This document shows, piece by piece, positions 46,029 through 56,580 of a DNA stretch of 64,000 bases. The stretch comes from Clostridia bacterium (lineage in GTDB: Bacteria; Bacillota; Clostridia; Oscillospirales; Acutalibacteraceae). Location of the stretch: assembly GCA_017560255.1 (NCBI GenBank), contig JAFYOI010000035.1, positions 62,001-126,000 on the forward strand. The letters are read 5' to 3'. How positions within the stretch are numbered: position 1 is the stretch's first letter; the number at the start of each line of letters is the position of its first letter. The translations under genes and the position numbers were made by a program. The notes under the pieces were generated by a model, which saw only the letters and a list, made by a program, of their open reading frames with translations, made no database searches and was not told the origin of the DNA.

Positions 46029-47069
46029 ATGGCGTACCAACTGAATAAAAAATTAATAAATCTCGTGCCGTATGAGCCGATAAGCGGGGAGTACGAGGTG
46101 AGATTGGATGCTAATGAATCGTTTATAAGTGTCAGTGAAGATATGAGGGCGCAGATTTGCTCCGTCGTTATGCAGGCGGATTTTAATCGATATCCCGACC
46201 CGCTTTGCACAGATTTGCGTGAAATATTTGCAAAGAAAAACGGTGTAGGAGTCGACAATGTTGCCGTCGGTAACGGTTCTGATGAACTCATTTCAATTCT
46301 TATGAATTCATTCCTTGAAAAAGGGGATAAGGTTGTAACATTAAGCCCTGATTTTTCTATGTATTCATTTTACTGCAGCGGCGCAGAGTGTGAAAACGTT
46401 GTGCTTAAAAAGGATGAAAATTTCAATATAACCGTTGATGAAATTATCACCTGTGCCAATGAAAATAATGCTCGTATGATAATTTTTTCAAACCCCTGCA
46501 ATCCTACTTCGTGCGGAATAGAAGCGCAGGAGATAAGGCGGCTTATAAAGAACGTTTCTGCGCTTGTTGTGCTTGACGAAGCATATATGGATTTCTGGGA
46601 TCAGTCAATTCTGAGCGAGATTAACGATTATGACAACTTGATTGTTCTTAAAACTTGCTCAAAGGCGGTTGGACTTGCGGCAATCCGTCTTGGTTTTGCA
46701 GTTTCAAATTCGGTACTGACACGCGCAATAAATGCCGCAAAATCTCCGTACAACGTAAACACTCTTACGCAGGAGATAGGCAAGATAATATTGAGTAATG
46801 ACGAATATGTAAGATGCAGCAGAGAGCAAATTCTTGAAAGTAAAGAGTACCTTTATAACGCGCTTTGCAAGTATAACTGCAGCGGATTTGAGGTGCTGGA
46901 GAGCAAGACTAATTTTATCTACATAAAAACGGACAGAGCCAAGGATATTTTTGAAAAATTAAAGACTCATTCGATTGTTGTAAGATGCTTTGGAAATGGC
47001 TTGCGTATAACCGCGGGCACTAAAGCGGAGAATGAAAAACTCATAAACTGTCTTGATAAAATTCTGTAA
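46029..47069 (+). CDS. hisC: Histidinol-phosphate aminotransferase
   Basis: The 346-residue PLP enzyme converts imidazole-acetol phosphate to histidinol phosphate. It shows the class II aminotransferase features GNGSDELI, NPCNPTS, VLDEAYMDFW and the PLP lysine in KTCSKAVGLAAIRLG. GGAAGG precedes the ATG. The position between hisD and hisB fixes the assignment among related aminotransferases. Confidence 0.95.
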   Translation: MAYQLNKKLINLVPYEPISGEYEVRLDANESFISVSEDMRAQICSVVMQADFNRYPDPLCTDLREIFAKKNGVGVDNVAVGNGSDELISILMNSFLEKGDKVVTLSPDFSMYSFYCSGAECENVVLKKDENFNITVDEIITCANENNARMIIFSNPCNPTSCGIEAQEIRRLIKNVSALVVLDEAYMDFWDQSILSEINDYDNLIVLKTCSKAVGLAAIRLGFAVSNSVLTRAINAAKSPYNVNTLTQEIGKIILSNDEYVRCSREQILESKEYLYNALCKYNCSGFEVLESKTNFIYIKTDRAKDIFEKLKTHSIVVRCFGNGLRITAGTKAENEKLINCLDKIL

Positions 47070-47085
47070 GAAGGGGGCAAAAAAT

Positions 47086-47661
47086 ATGAGAACTGCACAT
47101 TATGAAAGAAAGACCAAGGAAACCGACATCGTTATGGATATCTGCCTTGACGGCGGCGAGATTGAGGTTTCTACGGGTATAGGATTTTTTGACCATATGC
47201 TGTGTGCCTTTGCAAAACACGGCGGTTTTGGACTTAAATTAAAGGCAACGGGCGACTTGGAGGTCGATGGTCACCACACTGTTGAGGACGTCGGCATCGT
47301 GCTTGGCAAGGTTATGCTTGAGGCGCTTGGCGGTAGGGAGAAAATTGTCCGTTACGGCACTAAATTTATCCCTATGGATGAGTCGCTCGCTTTCTGTTCC
47401 GTTGACGTCAGCGGCAGGCCTTACCTTGTTTTTGATGCAAGTTTTGAGGAGGCGGTTGTTGGCGAATTCGACACCTGTCTTACGCAGGAATTCTTCAGAG
47501 CATTTGTCTTTAATGCGGGCATAACAATGCATATCAGTATCGTTACGGGACTCAACGCCCATCATATGATTGAGGCTATGTTTAAGGCGGCGGCTCACGC
47601 TATCAAAGAGGCGGTTGCCGTTACCGACAGCACTCTTTCAACAAAGGGTTGCATAGATTAG
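47086..47661 (+). CDS. hisB: Imidazoleglycerol-phosphate dehydratase
   Basis: The 191-residue Mn enzyme dehydrates imidazoleglycerol phosphate. The duplicated metal-binding His motifs, FFDHML...HHTVEDVG and the later GLNAHHMIEA, are intact. It is the single-function form without the histidinol-phosphatase domain; no hisJ/hisN is in the window. The ATG at 47086 follows AAGGGGG. The next gene, hisA, starts only 10 bases after its stop, so hisH, which often stands here, is missing. Confidence 0.96.
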   Translation: MRTAHYERKTKETDIVMDICLDGGEIEVSTGIGFFDHMLCAFAKHGGFGLKLKATGDLEVDGHHTVEDVGIVLGKVMLEALGGREKIVRYGTKFIPMDESLAFCSVDVSGRPYLVFDASFEEAVVGEFDTCLTQEFFRAFVFNAGITMHISIVTGLNAHHMIEAMFKAAAHAIKEAVAVTDSTLSTKGCID

Positions 47662-47671
47662 GAGGTACAAA

Positions 47672-48388
47672 ATGATAATTTTACCTGCAATTGATATAAA
47701 GGGCGGTCAGTGTGTACGTCTTTTCAGAGGTGATATGAATACCGCAAAGCAGGTCGCATCCGACCCGTTGACTGCCGCAAGAGGATTTGAGCAGGCAGGC
47801 GCAAAGTGGCTTCACACCGTTGATCTTGATGGTGCAGTGAGCGGGAAGCGAGTAAATGCCGATATCTTCATTTCTCTTGCAAAAGAAACCTCTCTCAAAA
47901 TTGAACTCGGCGGTGGTATTCGCACCATGGAGGATATTGATTTTTATCTTTCCAACGGAATTGAACGTGTAATTCTTGGATCAGTTGCACTCAAAGATCC
48001 CGCGCTTGTTAAGCAAGCGGTTGAAAAATACGGTGAGAGAATTGCCGTAGGGATTGACGCCAAAAACGGCAAGGTTGCCGCGGAAGGCTGGGTGCAGGAT
48101 AGCGAGATTGATTATATCGACCTTGCAAAGCAGATGGAAAAGATTGGCGTTAAAGTTATAATCTTCACCGACATTTCCAAGGACGGTACGTTGATGCATC
48201 CAAATTTTCAGCAACTTCAGGCAATCAACACCGCTGTTTCCTGTGATATAATCGCAAGCGGTGGTGTTACCGATATTGAGGACATCAAGTTGCTCAACAG
48301 AATGGGAATGTACGGTACAATATGCGGCAAGGCCATTTATAATGGCAACCTCGATTTGGCTCAGGCAATTACGGAGGGTGGTAAATAA
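47672..48388 (+). CDS. hisA: ProFAR isomerase HisA
   Basis: The 238-residue TIM-barrel enzyme isomerises ProFAR to PRFAR. It begins [17 protein letters not shown], carries the phosphate-binding GGGIRT and ASGGV loops, and the [10 protein letters not shown] segment. HisA and HisF are related, but the [14 protein letters not shown] start marks HisA. Its stop overlaps the hisI start (TAATG). Confidence 0.95.
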   Translation: MIILPAIDIKGGQCVRLFRGDMNTAKQVASDPLTAARGFEQAGAKWLHTVDLDGAVSGKRVNADIFISLAKETSLKIELGGGIRTMEDIDFYLSNGIERVILGSVALKDPALVKQAVEKYGERIAVGIDAKNGKVAAEGWVQDSEIDYIDLAKQMEKIGVKVIIFTDISKDGTLMHPNFQQLQAINTAVSCDIIASGGVTDIEDIKLLNRMGMYGTICGKAIYNGNLDLAQAITEGGK

Positions 48389-48708
48389 TGGACTTCAGAA
48401 AATATTTTGTAAAGTCGGAACTCATTCCTGCAATAATTCAAGATGACGACACAAATGCAATTCTTATGCTTGCCTATATGAACGAGGAGTCTATGCGCCT
48501 TACTTTTGAAACGGGCAGAACTTGGTTTTTTAGTCGTTCAAGGGGCAAATTATGGAATAAGGGCGAATCATCCGGCCATTTTCAGCAGGTTGTGTCAATC
48601 TGTTCGGATTGCGATGATGACACCCTTCTTATCAGAGTTAAGCAAACGGGACCCGCTTGTCACACGGGCAGTTATTCCTGTTTCTTCAATAAAATTTTGG
48701 GGGAATAA
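48388..48708 (+). CDS. hisI: Phosphoribosyl-AMP cyclohydrolase
   Basis: The 106-residue zinc hydrolase opens the adenine ring of PR-AMP. It has [16 protein letters not shown] sequence ([15 protein letters not shown]) and the metal site [10 protein letters not shown] with TGPACHTG. It is the mono-functional HisI; HisE is a separate gene three bases downstream. The overlap with hisA indicates coupled translation. Confidence 0.95.
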   Translation: MDFRKYFVKSELIPAIIQDDDTNAILMLAYMNEESMRLTFETGRTWFFSRSRGKLWNKGESSGHFQQVVSICSDCDDDTLLIRVKQTGPACHTGSYSCFFNKILGE

Positions 48709-48711
48709 ATT

Positions 48712-49041
48712 ATGTCAGGCAGTACTTGGAGAACACTTTATCAGACAATTGTTGACCGTCAGCTTGAAAAGGCTGAAGGCTCATACACCTGTTACCTTTT
48801 CGAAAAGGGTAAGGATAAAATTTTGAAAAAATGCGGTGAGGAGTGCAGCGAGGTTATAATCGCTTCTAAAAACGGCGACAATAAAGAAACCGTTATGGAG
48901 ATTTGCGATCTTATCTATCACTTGACTGTACTTATGGTAAACGACGGAATTCAGATGGATGACGTTACCGCTGAACTTCGCAGAAGAAGTAAGAAAATTG
49001 GCAATTACAAAGGCACAACAAAGAGTGACCACGAAACCTGA
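48712..49041 (+). CDS. hisE: Phosphoribosyl-ATP pyrophosphatase
   Basis: The 109-residue MazG-fold enzyme hydrolyses PR-ATP to PR-AMP. GSYTCYLFEKG, KKCGEECSEVIIASKN and EICDLIYHLTVLM are the family helices with acidic metal ligands. It is the last his gene of the operon. hisF, which often lies between hisA and hisI, is not present. Confidence 0.95.
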   Translation: MSGSTWRTLYQTIVDRQLEKAEGSYTCYLFEKGKDKILKKCGEECSEVIIASKNGDNKETVMEICDLIYHLTVLMVNDGIQMDDVTAELRRRSKKIGNYKGTTKSDHET

Positions 49042-49086
49042 TAATCAGTCAACACCTTATAAATCATCAACAAAGGATTGAAAATT

Positions 49087-50664
49087 TTGGGAAGAAGAAG
49101 TGAAATTAAGACGGGCGCAGTAGTGTCTTATGCGATTGTTTTTGCCAACATCATCATAAGTTTGCTGTTTACTCCGTTTATGATTCGCTCATTCAGCGAT
49201 GGCGAGTACGGATTGTATCAACTGTTAGGTGGAATTGTTTCCACTCTGACGGTAATGGATTTGGGACTTGCCGAAACAATAACTAAATATGTTGCAAAAT
49301 ATAGGGCGGAGAATGACCAAAAGGGGATAGAAAGACTCGTTTCCACTTGTATGTTGCTCTATATGGGCATCGGTTTGGTGATTCTTGTAATTGGTATGGG
49401 ATTTTATCCTTTTTTGGGTGATTTCTTGACCGCAATTCCCGACGGATACATGGCGGAAGCCAAGGCGATGTGGATTATCCTTGTCATAAACCTTGCGCTG
49501 ATGCTGCCGATGAACACTTTTCCGGCTATTTCAAACGGATATGAGAAGTTTGCATTTCCAAGGACAGTAAATCTTGTAAAACTTATCTTGCGCGTTGGAG
49601 TCTGGGTGCTGATACTTATTACGGATGATGGTTACCTGCCGTTTGGTAAGGCGTTTTTCCTTATTTTGACCGATACGATAATGAATATTATCGCCGCCGC
49701 ACTGAAAGCGTGGTACGTATTCTGTGTCTTGAAGGTCAGAATGAGGCGCACCAAAATCGAAAAAGACTTTGTTAAAGAGGTTTTTGGCTTTTCTCTGTTT
49801 GTGTTCATAGCGGCTATTGCCGATGAAATTTTCTGGAAGATTGACTATTTTATTCTCGGCAGTTGCCTTGATAATGATTTGACGCAGGTTGAAATTTGCG
49901 GCTATTCAGGTAATATTATCAGTTATTTCAGAAACTTTGCGGGTGCACTTTCGGGCGCATTCCTGCCACGAATTACAAGGATGGTCAAGAATGGCGCAAA
50001 GGGCAGTGAACTGACGGGTATTATGACCACTGTCGGACGCGTGCAGTTTATAGTGCTAGGACTTATGCTTGTCGGTTTTGCCGTTGTTGGTAAAGACTTT
50101 ATGGTGCAGTGGACGGGCAACACGATGGCAACCGATGCTTATATCGTCGGACTTGTAGTAACAATTCCGCTTACACTTGCACTCACGCAGTCTGCGGCAG
50201 GCGTGTCAATACTGCAGGCTACAAACAAATTCTCCGTCAGAGCAATTATTATGATTATTGCAGCGGTTGGAAATATCGTTGTCAGCATCATTTTTGTAAA
50301 ATGGTTTGATACCTTTAATATGGCGGCTGTCGGTGCGGGTGTCGGTACGCTTCTTACAACCCTCGGCGGTCATCTGATAGCGCTGAATATCTACTACAAA
50401 AAGAGTTGCGATATCGACGTAAAGGGTTATTTTATCGGTATGTTCAAGGGGCTTTTGCCCGCAATGCTAATAACTCTCGTTTTGGGATTCGGAATCAACT
50501 TTATTCCGATATGGGACGGTTATTGGATGAGTATTATCGTCCGTGCTATTATTGTAACAGCAATTTATATAGTTACAATGTTGGCTTTTGGCCTTAACGG
50601 ATATGAGAAAGACTTGTTCCTGTCACCCGTTAAAAAGGTGTTCAGAAAATTTGCAAAGAGATAA
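49087..50664 (+). CDS. Polysaccharide/oligosaccharide flippase (Wzx/MATE-like)
   Basis: The protein of about 525 residues has 14 predicted membrane segments and an N-terminal VVSYAIVFANIIISLLFTPF-type helix followed by YGLYQLL, typical of the polysaccharide-biosynthesis exporter family. It probably moves lipid-linked sugar repeats across the membrane. No glycosyltransferase genes are adjacent. A TTG at 49087 is proposed because AAGGA lies nine bases upstream; a TTG at 49078 abuts that site. It follows hisE by 45 bases and may be read through from the his operon. Confidence 0.83.
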   Translation: MGRRSEIKTGAVVSYAIVFANIIISLLFTPFMIRSFSDGEYGLYQLLGGIVSTLTVMDLGLAETITKYVAKYRAENDQKGIERLVSTCMLLYMGIGLVILVIGMGFYPFLGDFLTAIPDGYMAEAKAMWIILVINLALMLPMNTFPAISNGYEKFAFPRTVNLVKLILRVGVWVLILITDDGYLPFGKAFFLILTDTIMNIIAAALKAWYVFCVLKVRMRRTKIEKDFVKEVFGFSLFVFIAAIADEIFWKIDYFILGSCLDNDLTQVEICGYSGNIISYFRNFAGALSGAFLPRITRMVKNGAKGSELTGIMTTVGRVQFIVLGLMLVGFAVVGKDFMVQWTGNTMATDAYIVGLVVTIPLTLALTQSAAGVSILQATNKFSVRAIIMIIAAVGNIVVSIIFVKWFDTFNMAAVGAGVGTLLTTLGGHLIALNIYYKKSCDIDVKGYFIGMFKGLLPAMLITLVLGFGINFIPIWDGYWMSIIVRAIIVTAIYIVTMLAFGLNGYEKDLFLSPVKKVFRKFAKR

Positions 50665-50669
50665 AAAAT

Positions 50670-50700
50670 ACGCCTTGGAATTTTCCAAGGCGTGTTTTTT
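50670..50700. terminator. Terminator between flippase gene and pcrA
   Basis: An 11-bp stem (ACGCCTTGGAA, 50670-50680, with 50683-50693) followed by T7 lies between convergent genes. Confidence 0.88.
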
Positions 50701-53078
50701 TATTTACTTAACTTTGCAAATTTAGCCATAACTTTCTTTGTTCCAACCGTATCAAAGGCGATTTCAAGCAAGGTATCGTTACCCATTTTCTGACAACTGA
50801 GCACTGTGCCCTCACCAAAAACCTTGTGCTTGACTCTGTCGCCGATGGAGAAACTTTCCGTAGGTGCAGATGCTGCGGGTTTTGCAAATGAACTTTTGCC
50901 AAATGAGTTTGAACCAAGGTATGAACTCTTCTGAGTTGTGTTTTTGCCCGCACCGATGGGGGAGAATGAGGAGGAAGAGGAGAATCTGTCGCTCTTTCTT
51001 TCAACGCAATCGTGCGGAATTTCAAGTGCAAAACGCGATTGTCTGTTGAGTGAAGTCTTACCAAACAACATTCGCTTTTGTGTGTTTGTTAAATACAACT
51101 TTTTCTTTGCTCTTGTGATTCCAACGTAAGCGAGACGACGTTCTTCCTCGACCTCGGAGTTATCATACATCGTCTGCATTGACGGAAAAATACCTTCTTC
51201 CATTCCGGGAATGAATACAACGGGGAATTCAAGACCCTTTGAAGCGTGAAGAGTCATCATAACAACGCTGTCTGAGGTTTCGTCATAGTTGTCAATGTCC
51301 GTCATAAGAGCAACTTCTTCAAGAAATCCTGGCAAATCACCGTCGGGATTTTCCTCACTGTATTTGAGAAGGTTACTGGAAAGTTCCCGCAAGTTGTCCC
51401 TGCGTTCATCGCAGGTTTCAGGGTCGCCGGAAAGTGCATTTATGTAGCCGCTTTGCTCCATCACTTCGTCGAACAATTCCTTTAAAGTTGCCGTTTGAGC
51501 AAGTTCCTGCAAATCTTCAATCATTTTTGCAAATTTCAGCAGTCCCTTTGAACTCTTGGAAAGTTTAGCGTATTCGTCGGCAGTTTTGATAACTTCAAAA
51601 AGGCTCATACCAAGTGTTTGTGCGATTTCTGCGGCGTTGTTTACCGTAGTGTCGCCGATGCCCCTTTTGGGCTCGTTTATGATTCTGCGAAGTCTTACCG
51701 AGTCGCTGGTGTTGTTGATAACCTGCAAATATGCAAGTGCGTCCTTGATTTCTTTTCGGTCATAGAATTTCCTGCCGCCGAGAATTCTGTACGGCACTCC
51801 CATTCTTATAAATGCGCGCTCAATCATATTTGACTGCGCATTCATACGGTAGAGTATTGCATGGTCACTCCACTTCATACCGCCGTTTACGTTGTCAACA
51901 ATCGTGTCAGCAATGTATTCGCCCTCACGTGTTTCATCGCTTGAACAGTACATCGTGATTTTTTCACCCGCACCCGCATCGGTCCACAGATTTTTGCCTT
52001 TGCGGTTTTCGTTGTTTTTGATAACAGCGTTTGCCGCATCAAGAATTATCCCGGTTGAGCGGTAGTTTTGTTCAAGCCTTATTACTTTCGCGTTTGTATA
52101 TTGTTTCTCAAACGAGAGGATATTTTCTATTGTAGCGCCACGGAAGCGGTAAATACTCTGGTCGTCGTCACCAACAACGCAGAGATTGTTGTATCCGCCC
52201 GCAAGCATTGACGTGAGCAGATATTGCACGTGGTTCGTGTCCTGGTACTCATCAACGAGAACGTATCTGAAGCGGTGCTGATAATAACCGAGTACGTCGG
52301 GATTGTTCTGTAAGAGTTCAACGGTTTTTACAATAAGGTCGTCAAAGTCCATTGCATCGGATTCTTTGAGGATCTGCTGATATTCGCTGTAAACCATGCC
52401 GACGCTTTTCTTACGGAAATCAAACTGATATTGCTCCGCGTACTCCTCGGGGGAAACCATCTGATCTTTTGAGTGGCTGATTTCCGACATGATATATTTG
52501 ACGGGGAGGAATTTTTCGTCTATATTGAGTCTTTCAAGCGCCTGCTTTATGGCTTTCTTCTGGTCGTCGGTGTCATAGATTGTAAAATTCCTTGTGTAGC
52601 CGAGTTTGTCTGAATGTTGACGCAAAATTCTTGCACAGCAGGAGTGGAAAGTGCTTGCCCATATTTCGTTTGCTCCCTTGGGAAGCATAAGTTCAAGTCT
52701 GTTTTTAAGTTCACCCGCCGCTTTGTTTGTAAAGGTTATCGCAAGTATTTGCCACGGCTGAGCCGCTTTGTGAGCGAGCATAGCGTCGACGCTGTCCTTT
52801 TGGTCGTGTTCGCCGTTGAGATATTGTTCAAGAAATACAATATCTCCGTCTTCCACGTCAAAATTAATCGCATCGGTAACGTAAGCGTCACCGAAGCGAA
52901 TGAGGTTTGCTATTCTGTTTACAAGTACGGTTGTTTTTCCACTGCCCGCACCCGCAAGAATGAGCAACGGGCCGTTTATGGTTAAAACGGCCTCAAGTTG
53001 CTTGTTGTTCATTCTTGAAAATTCTTTTTCGATTATTTTACGCCTGAGTTGTAAAAACTTTGTGCGATTATCCGTCAT
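50700..53078 (-). CDS. pcrA: ATP-dependent DNA helicase PcrA/UvrD
   Basis: The 792-residue SF1A helicase has Walker A GAGSGKTT (residues 43-50), VDEYQDTN, GDDDQSIYRFRGA, LEQNYRST, TLHASKGLEF and VGITRAKKKLYLT, all the SF1 motifs. The C-terminus holds a Tudor-like fold (DRVKHKVFGEGTVLS), which in PcrA contacts RNA polymerase. It unwinds DNA in repair and removes RecA and stalled polymerase. Here it is 12 bases downstream of purD, at the end of the purine cluster, instead of beside ligA as in Bacillus. Confidence 0.95.
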   Translation of the reverse strand: MTDNRTKFLQLRRKIIEKEFSRMNNKQLEAVLTINGPLLILAGAGSGKTTVLVNRIANLIRFGDAYVTDAINFDVEDGDIVFLEQYLNGEHDQKDSVDAMLAHKAAQPWQILAITFTNKAAGELKNRLELMLPKGANEIWASTFHSCCARILRQHSDKLGYTRNFTIYDTDDQKKAIKQALERLNIDEKFLPVKYIMSEISHSKDQMVSPEEYAEQYQFDFRKKSVGMVYSEYQQILKESDAMDFDDLIVKTVELLQNNPDVLGYYQHRFRYVLVDEYQDTNHVQYLLTSMLAGGYNNLCVVGDDDQSIYRFRGATIENILSFEKQYTNAKVIRLEQNYRSTGIILDAANAVIKNNENRKGKNLWTDAGAGEKITMYCSSDETREGEYIADTIVDNVNGGMKWSDHAILYRMNAQSNMIERAFIRMGVPYRILGGRKFYDRKEIKDALAYLQVINNTSDSVRLRRIINEPKRGIGDTTVNNAAEIAQTLGMSLFEVIKTADEYAKLSKSSKGLLKFAKMIEDLQELAQTATLKELFDEVMEQSGYINALSGDPETCDERRDNLRELSSNLLKYSEENPDGDLPGFLEEVALMTDIDNYDETSDSVVMMTLHASKGLEFPVVFIPGMEEGIFPSMQTMYDNSEVEEERRLAYVGITRAKKKLYLTNTQKRMLFGKTSLNRQSRFALEIPHDCVERKSDRFSSSSSFSPIGAGKNTTQKSSYLGSNSFGKSSFAKPAASAPTESFSIGDRVKHKVFGEGTVLSCQKMGNDTLLEIAFDTVGTKKVMAKFAKLSK

Positions 53079-53090
53079 TGAATTATCATC

Positions 53091-54362
53091 CTAAGAAAGA
53101 GTTTTTCGTCCGATGTCTGTGCGCCAGAAAGCGCCGTCAAAGGAGATTTTGGAAACGGCGGCATAAGCCTTGTTGAGTGCTTCTTCAAGGTTTTCGCCTT
53201 TTCCGGTGATGCCGAGTACACGACCGCCCGAAGTTACGATATTGCCGTCGCTGAGTTTTGTGCCCGCATGGTAAACGGTAACTCCGTCGACCTGACCGTT
53301 TTCGTCAAGTCCGTTAATAATCTTGCCCTTTTCATAACTGCCGGGGTATCCGCCGGAAGCCATAATAACGCAAGCCGATGCGCCGTTGTCCCACTCGATT
53401 GCGAGGTCACCGAGTTTTTCGTCGATAACCGCATCGATGATGTCGATAAGGTCGGTTTTGAGTCTGGGCAGAACAACCTGAGTTTCAGGGTCGCCGAAAC
53501 GTGCGTTGTATTCAATTACTCTTGGGCCGTCCTTTGTGATCATAAGTCCGAAATACAGACAACCCTTGAATTTTCTGCCCTCTTTTTCCATCGCGCGAAG
53601 CGTGGGGATAAAGATAGTATCATAACATTCCTTTGCAACCTCATCTGTGTAGAACGGGTTGGGGCTGATTGTACCCATACCGCCTGTGTTGGGGCCGAGG
53701 TCACCCGTAAATGCGCGTTTATGGTCCATTGAAGAAACCATCGGGGCGATTGCAACGCCGTCGGTAAAGGCGAGTACGGAAACTTCGGGACCTGTAATGA
53801 ATTCTTCAATTACAACCTGATTTCCGGAGTTGCCGAAAATCTTTGAGTTCATAATGGAGTCGATTGCATCGGTTGCCATTTCAAAACTTTCTGCAATAAT
53901 AACACCTTTGCCGAGTGCAAGACCATCCGCTTTGATAACGATGGGATAAGTGTTGTTATCCTTGATGTATTCAAGAGCGTTTTTGGGGTCGTTGAACACC
54001 TCGTACTTAGCGGTGGGGATATTGTATTTCTTCATAAGGTTCTTTGAAAAAACCTTGCTGCCCTCAATAATTGCCGCAGCGGCATTCGGACCGAATGCAC
54101 GGATGCCCTGTGCGTTGAGTGCGTCAACCATTCCCGCTACGAGCGGGTCATCGGGAGCAACGAACACAAGGTCTGCGCCGATTTCTTTTGCAAGCGCAAC
54201 AACGCCCTCAACGTCCGTTGCAGCAACGTTGAAACATTTTGCATCTTTTGCAATACCGCCATTACCCGGTGTGCAGAATAATTCGGGGTTTCTTTTACTT
54301 TCAAGAAGTTTTTTAATCAGGGCGTGCTCACGGCCGCCTCCGCCTACCATAAGTATTTTCAT
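53091..54362 (-). CDS. purD: Phosphoribosylamine-glycine ligase
   Basis: The 423-residue ATP-grasp enzyme makes GAR, the second step of purine synthesis. It starts MKILMVGGGGREHAL, has ADGLALGKGV, DHKRAFTGDLGPNTGGMG and YNARFGDPETQVVLPRL. Length and motifs are normal. It sits between purH and pcrA. Confidence 0.97.
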   Translation of the reverse strand: MKILMVGGGGREHALIKKLLESKRNPELFCTPGNGGIAKDAKCFNVAATDVEGVVALAKEIGADLVFVAPDDPLVAGMVDALNAQGIRAFGPNAAAAIIEGSKVFSKNLMKKYNIPTAKYEVFNDPKNALEYIKDNNTYPIVIKADGLALGKGVIIAESFEMATDAIDSIMNSKIFGNSGNQVVIEEFITGPEVSVLAFTDGVAIAPMVSSMDHKRAFTGDLGPNTGGMGTISPNPFYTDEVAKECYDTIFIPTLRAMEKEGRKFKGCLYFGLMITKDGPRVIEYNARFGDPETQVVLPRLKTDLIDIIDAVIDEKLGDLAIEWDNGASACVIMASGGYPGSYEKGKIINGLDENGQVDGVTVYHAGTKLSDGNIVTSGGRVLGITGKGENLEEALNKAYAAVSKISFDGAFWRTDIGRKTLS

Positions 54363-54387
54363 AAGAATCTCCGTTCTGAATTTTTAA

Positions 54388-55941
54388 TTAATGCTTGAAG
54401 TGACGAACACCCGTGAAGAGCATTGCAATTCCTGCCTCGTCAGCGGCTTTGATGCTTTCCTCGTCTTTGATAGAGCCGCCCGGCTGAATGATTGCTGTGA
54501 TGCCTGCTTTTTTAGCCGCCTCAACGCAATCGGGGAACGGGAAGAATGCATCACTACCCATTACACTGCCGGATGCTTTGTCACCTGCGTATTTGATGGC
54601 AAGTTCAAGAGCGGTAATTCTGTTTGTCTGGCCGGGGCCGATACCAACGGTCATATTGTCTTTTGCAAGAGCGATGCCGTTTGACTTAACGTGTTTTACA
54701 ATCTTCCAGACAAACATAAGTTGTTTGAATTCCTCAGCGGTGGGATGACGTTTTGTAACGCATTTGATATTTTCTGTGTCGAGCAATTCGGTGTTGAGGT
54801 CCTGAACAAGCAAGCCGCCCGCAACTTTTTTCATATCAACAAAGGATTTGTCGTTTGCTTTTGCAAGTCTGGGAAGTTCAAGCAAGCGGATATTCTTTTT
54901 CGCTGTGAGAATTTCAAGTGCCTTTTCGGAGAAAGACGGAGCGATGATAATTTCGAGGAAGATTTTAGCAAGTTCGTTTGCCGTATCCTCGTCAACCTCT
55001 CTGTTAAGAGCAACGATGCCACCGAAAATGGAAACGGGGTCAGCGTTGTAAGCGTTCATATATGCCTCAAAAATTGTTGCGCCAAGACCTACACCGCAGG
55101 GGTTAGCGTGTTTGATAGCAACTGCGCAAGGTTCTGCGTCGCCGAATTCCTTGATGATGTCGAGTGCGCCGTTAGCGTCGTTGATGTTGTTGTAGGAGAG
55201 TTCTTTACCGTGGAGTTGCTTTGCCATGTGGAGAACGTTTGTGTCAAAGTTGCCGATTTCCTTGTAGAAAGCGGCGCTCTGGTGCGGGTTCTCGCCGTAA
55301 CGCATATCCTGAACTTTTTCGTATGTGAGGGTAAGAGTATTGGGCATACCTGTTTCGCCCCTCTGCGCTCTGAGGTAACTGTTTATCATAGCATCATAGG
55401 AAGCGGTATGCTCAAATACTTTTCCGCAGAGTTTAAATTTTGTATCTCTGGAAACTTCACCATCGTTGCGAAGTTCATTAATTACGGCGTTGTAGTCGTT
55501 GGGGTCAACGATAACGGCAACGTCCTGCCAGTTTTTAGCAGCCGCGCGAATCATTGTCGGGCCGCCGATGTCAATGTTCTCGATAGCATCCTCAAAAGTA
55601 ACGTCGGGCTTGAGAATTGTAGCCTTGAACGGATAGAGGTTGATTGCAACAACGTCAATCGGTGTAACACCGAGTTTTTCAAGTTGTTCCATGTGTTCGG
55701 GATTTGAACGCATAGCAAGTATGCCTGCATGAATCATCGGGTGGAGAGTTTTAACTCTGCCGTCAAGACATTCGGGGAAACCCGTAACGTCGGAAACGTT
55801 CGTGCAGGGGATATCTGCGTTTTTGAGTGCGGTTGCAGTACCGCCCGTTGAAAGAATTTCGTAGCCGAGGTCAACAAGTTGTTTAGCGAATTCGCAAATA
55901 CCTGTTTTGTCGGAAACGCTGAGAATTGCTCTTTTTTTCAT
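54388..55941 (-). CDS. purH: Bifunctional AICAR transformylase/IMP cyclohydrolase
   Basis: The 517-residue enzyme performs the last two steps to IMP. The N-terminal MGS-like cyclohydrolase domain has [15 protein letters not shown] and STGGTATAL; the transformylase domain has [24 protein letters not shown] and [16 protein letters not shown] eight bases before ATG 55941 confirms the start. The long open frame on the opposite strand is a shadow. Confidence 0.97.
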   Translation of the reverse strand: MKKRAILSVSDKTGICEFAKQLVDLGYEILSTGGTATALKNADIPCTNVSDVTGFPECLDGRVKTLHPMIHAGILAMRSNPEHMEQLEKLGVTPIDVVAINLYPFKATILKPDVTFEDAIENIDIGGPTMIRAAAKNWQDVAVIVDPNDYNAVINELRNDGEVSRDTKFKLCGKVFEHTASYDAMINSYLRAQRGETGMPNTLTLTYEKVQDMRYGENPHQSAAFYKEIGNFDTNVLHMAKQLHGKELSYNNINDANGALDIIKEFGDAEPCAVAIKHANPCGVGLGATIFEAYMNAYNADPVSIFGGIVALNREVDEDTANELAKIFLEIIIAPSFSEKALEILTAKKNIRLLELPRLAKANDKSFVDMKKVAGGLLVQDLNTELLDTENIKCVTKRHPTAEEFKQLMFVWKIVKHVKSNGIALAKDNMTVGIGPGQTNRITALELAIKYAGDKASGSVMGSDAFFPFPDCVEAAKKAGITAIIQPGGSIKDEESIKAADEAGIAMLFTGVRHFKH

Positions 55942-55956
55942 AGTAGGATCCTCCGT

Positions 55957-56580
55957 TTATTTAATAGTAACTTTGTTGTCGGTAACAGTTAATCTGCCTG
56001 CGCAGAAAAGTTCTGCCGCTTCGGGAAGAATTTTCCATTCGGCCTGTTCCATAACTCTTTTTTGCAGAATTTCGGGGGTGTCACCGTCAAGGATTTCAAC
56101 AGATTTCTGAAGAATTATCGCTCCGGCATCGGGAATTTCGTTGACGAAATGTACCGTAGCGCCCGTAACTTTTACGCCGTAGTCAAGTGCGTGCTGATGG
56201 ACGCGCAAACCGTAAAAGCCTTTTCCACAGAAAGAAGGTATGAGTGATGGGTGAACGTTGATAATCTTGTTGCGGTATTTTGCAATCAGTCCTTCGCCGA
56301 GGATTGACATAAATCCTGCAAGTATAACAAGATCAGCACCGCAATCATCAAGTTCCTTCAGGATTGCGCTATCGTAATCCTCACTGCTTTGAAAACTTTT
56401 TCTGCTGACAACGCAGGCGGGGATATCGGCATTCTTTGCGCGTGTTAGCGCGTATGCGCCCTCAACGCTTGAAATAACCTTTACGATTTTACCGCTTTTG
56501 ATAATCCCGTTTTTTTCTGCGTCAATGAGCGCTTGGAGATTAGTGCCGCCACCGGAAACGAGTACGGCTATGTTTAGCAT
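55957..56580 (-). CDS. purN: Phosphoribosylglycinamide formyltransferase
   Basis: The 207-residue enzyme formylates GAR using 10-formyl-tetrahydrofolate. The start [18 protein letters not shown], the catalytic [11 protein letters not shown] (Asn-His) and the [16 protein letters not shown] loop with the active Asp are present. The gene overlaps the end of purM by seven bases, so the two are coupled. Confidence 0.97.
   Translation of the reverse strand: MLNIAVLVSGGGTNLQALIDAEKNGIIKSGKIVKVISSVEGAYALTRAKNADIPACVVSRKSFQSSEDYDSAILKELDDCGADLVILAGFMSILGEGLIAKYRNKIINVHPSLIPSFCGKGFYGLRVHQHALDYGVKVTGATVHFVNEIPDAGAIILQKSVEILDGDTPEILQKRVMEQAEWKILPEAAELFCAGRLTVTDNKVTIK

Noticed and set aside
54691..55707. 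338-residue open frame on the plus strand opposite purH
   Set aside because: Shadow of purH: Cys/Val/Phe-rich sequence with no family match, no ribosome site, and purH is intact on the other strand.
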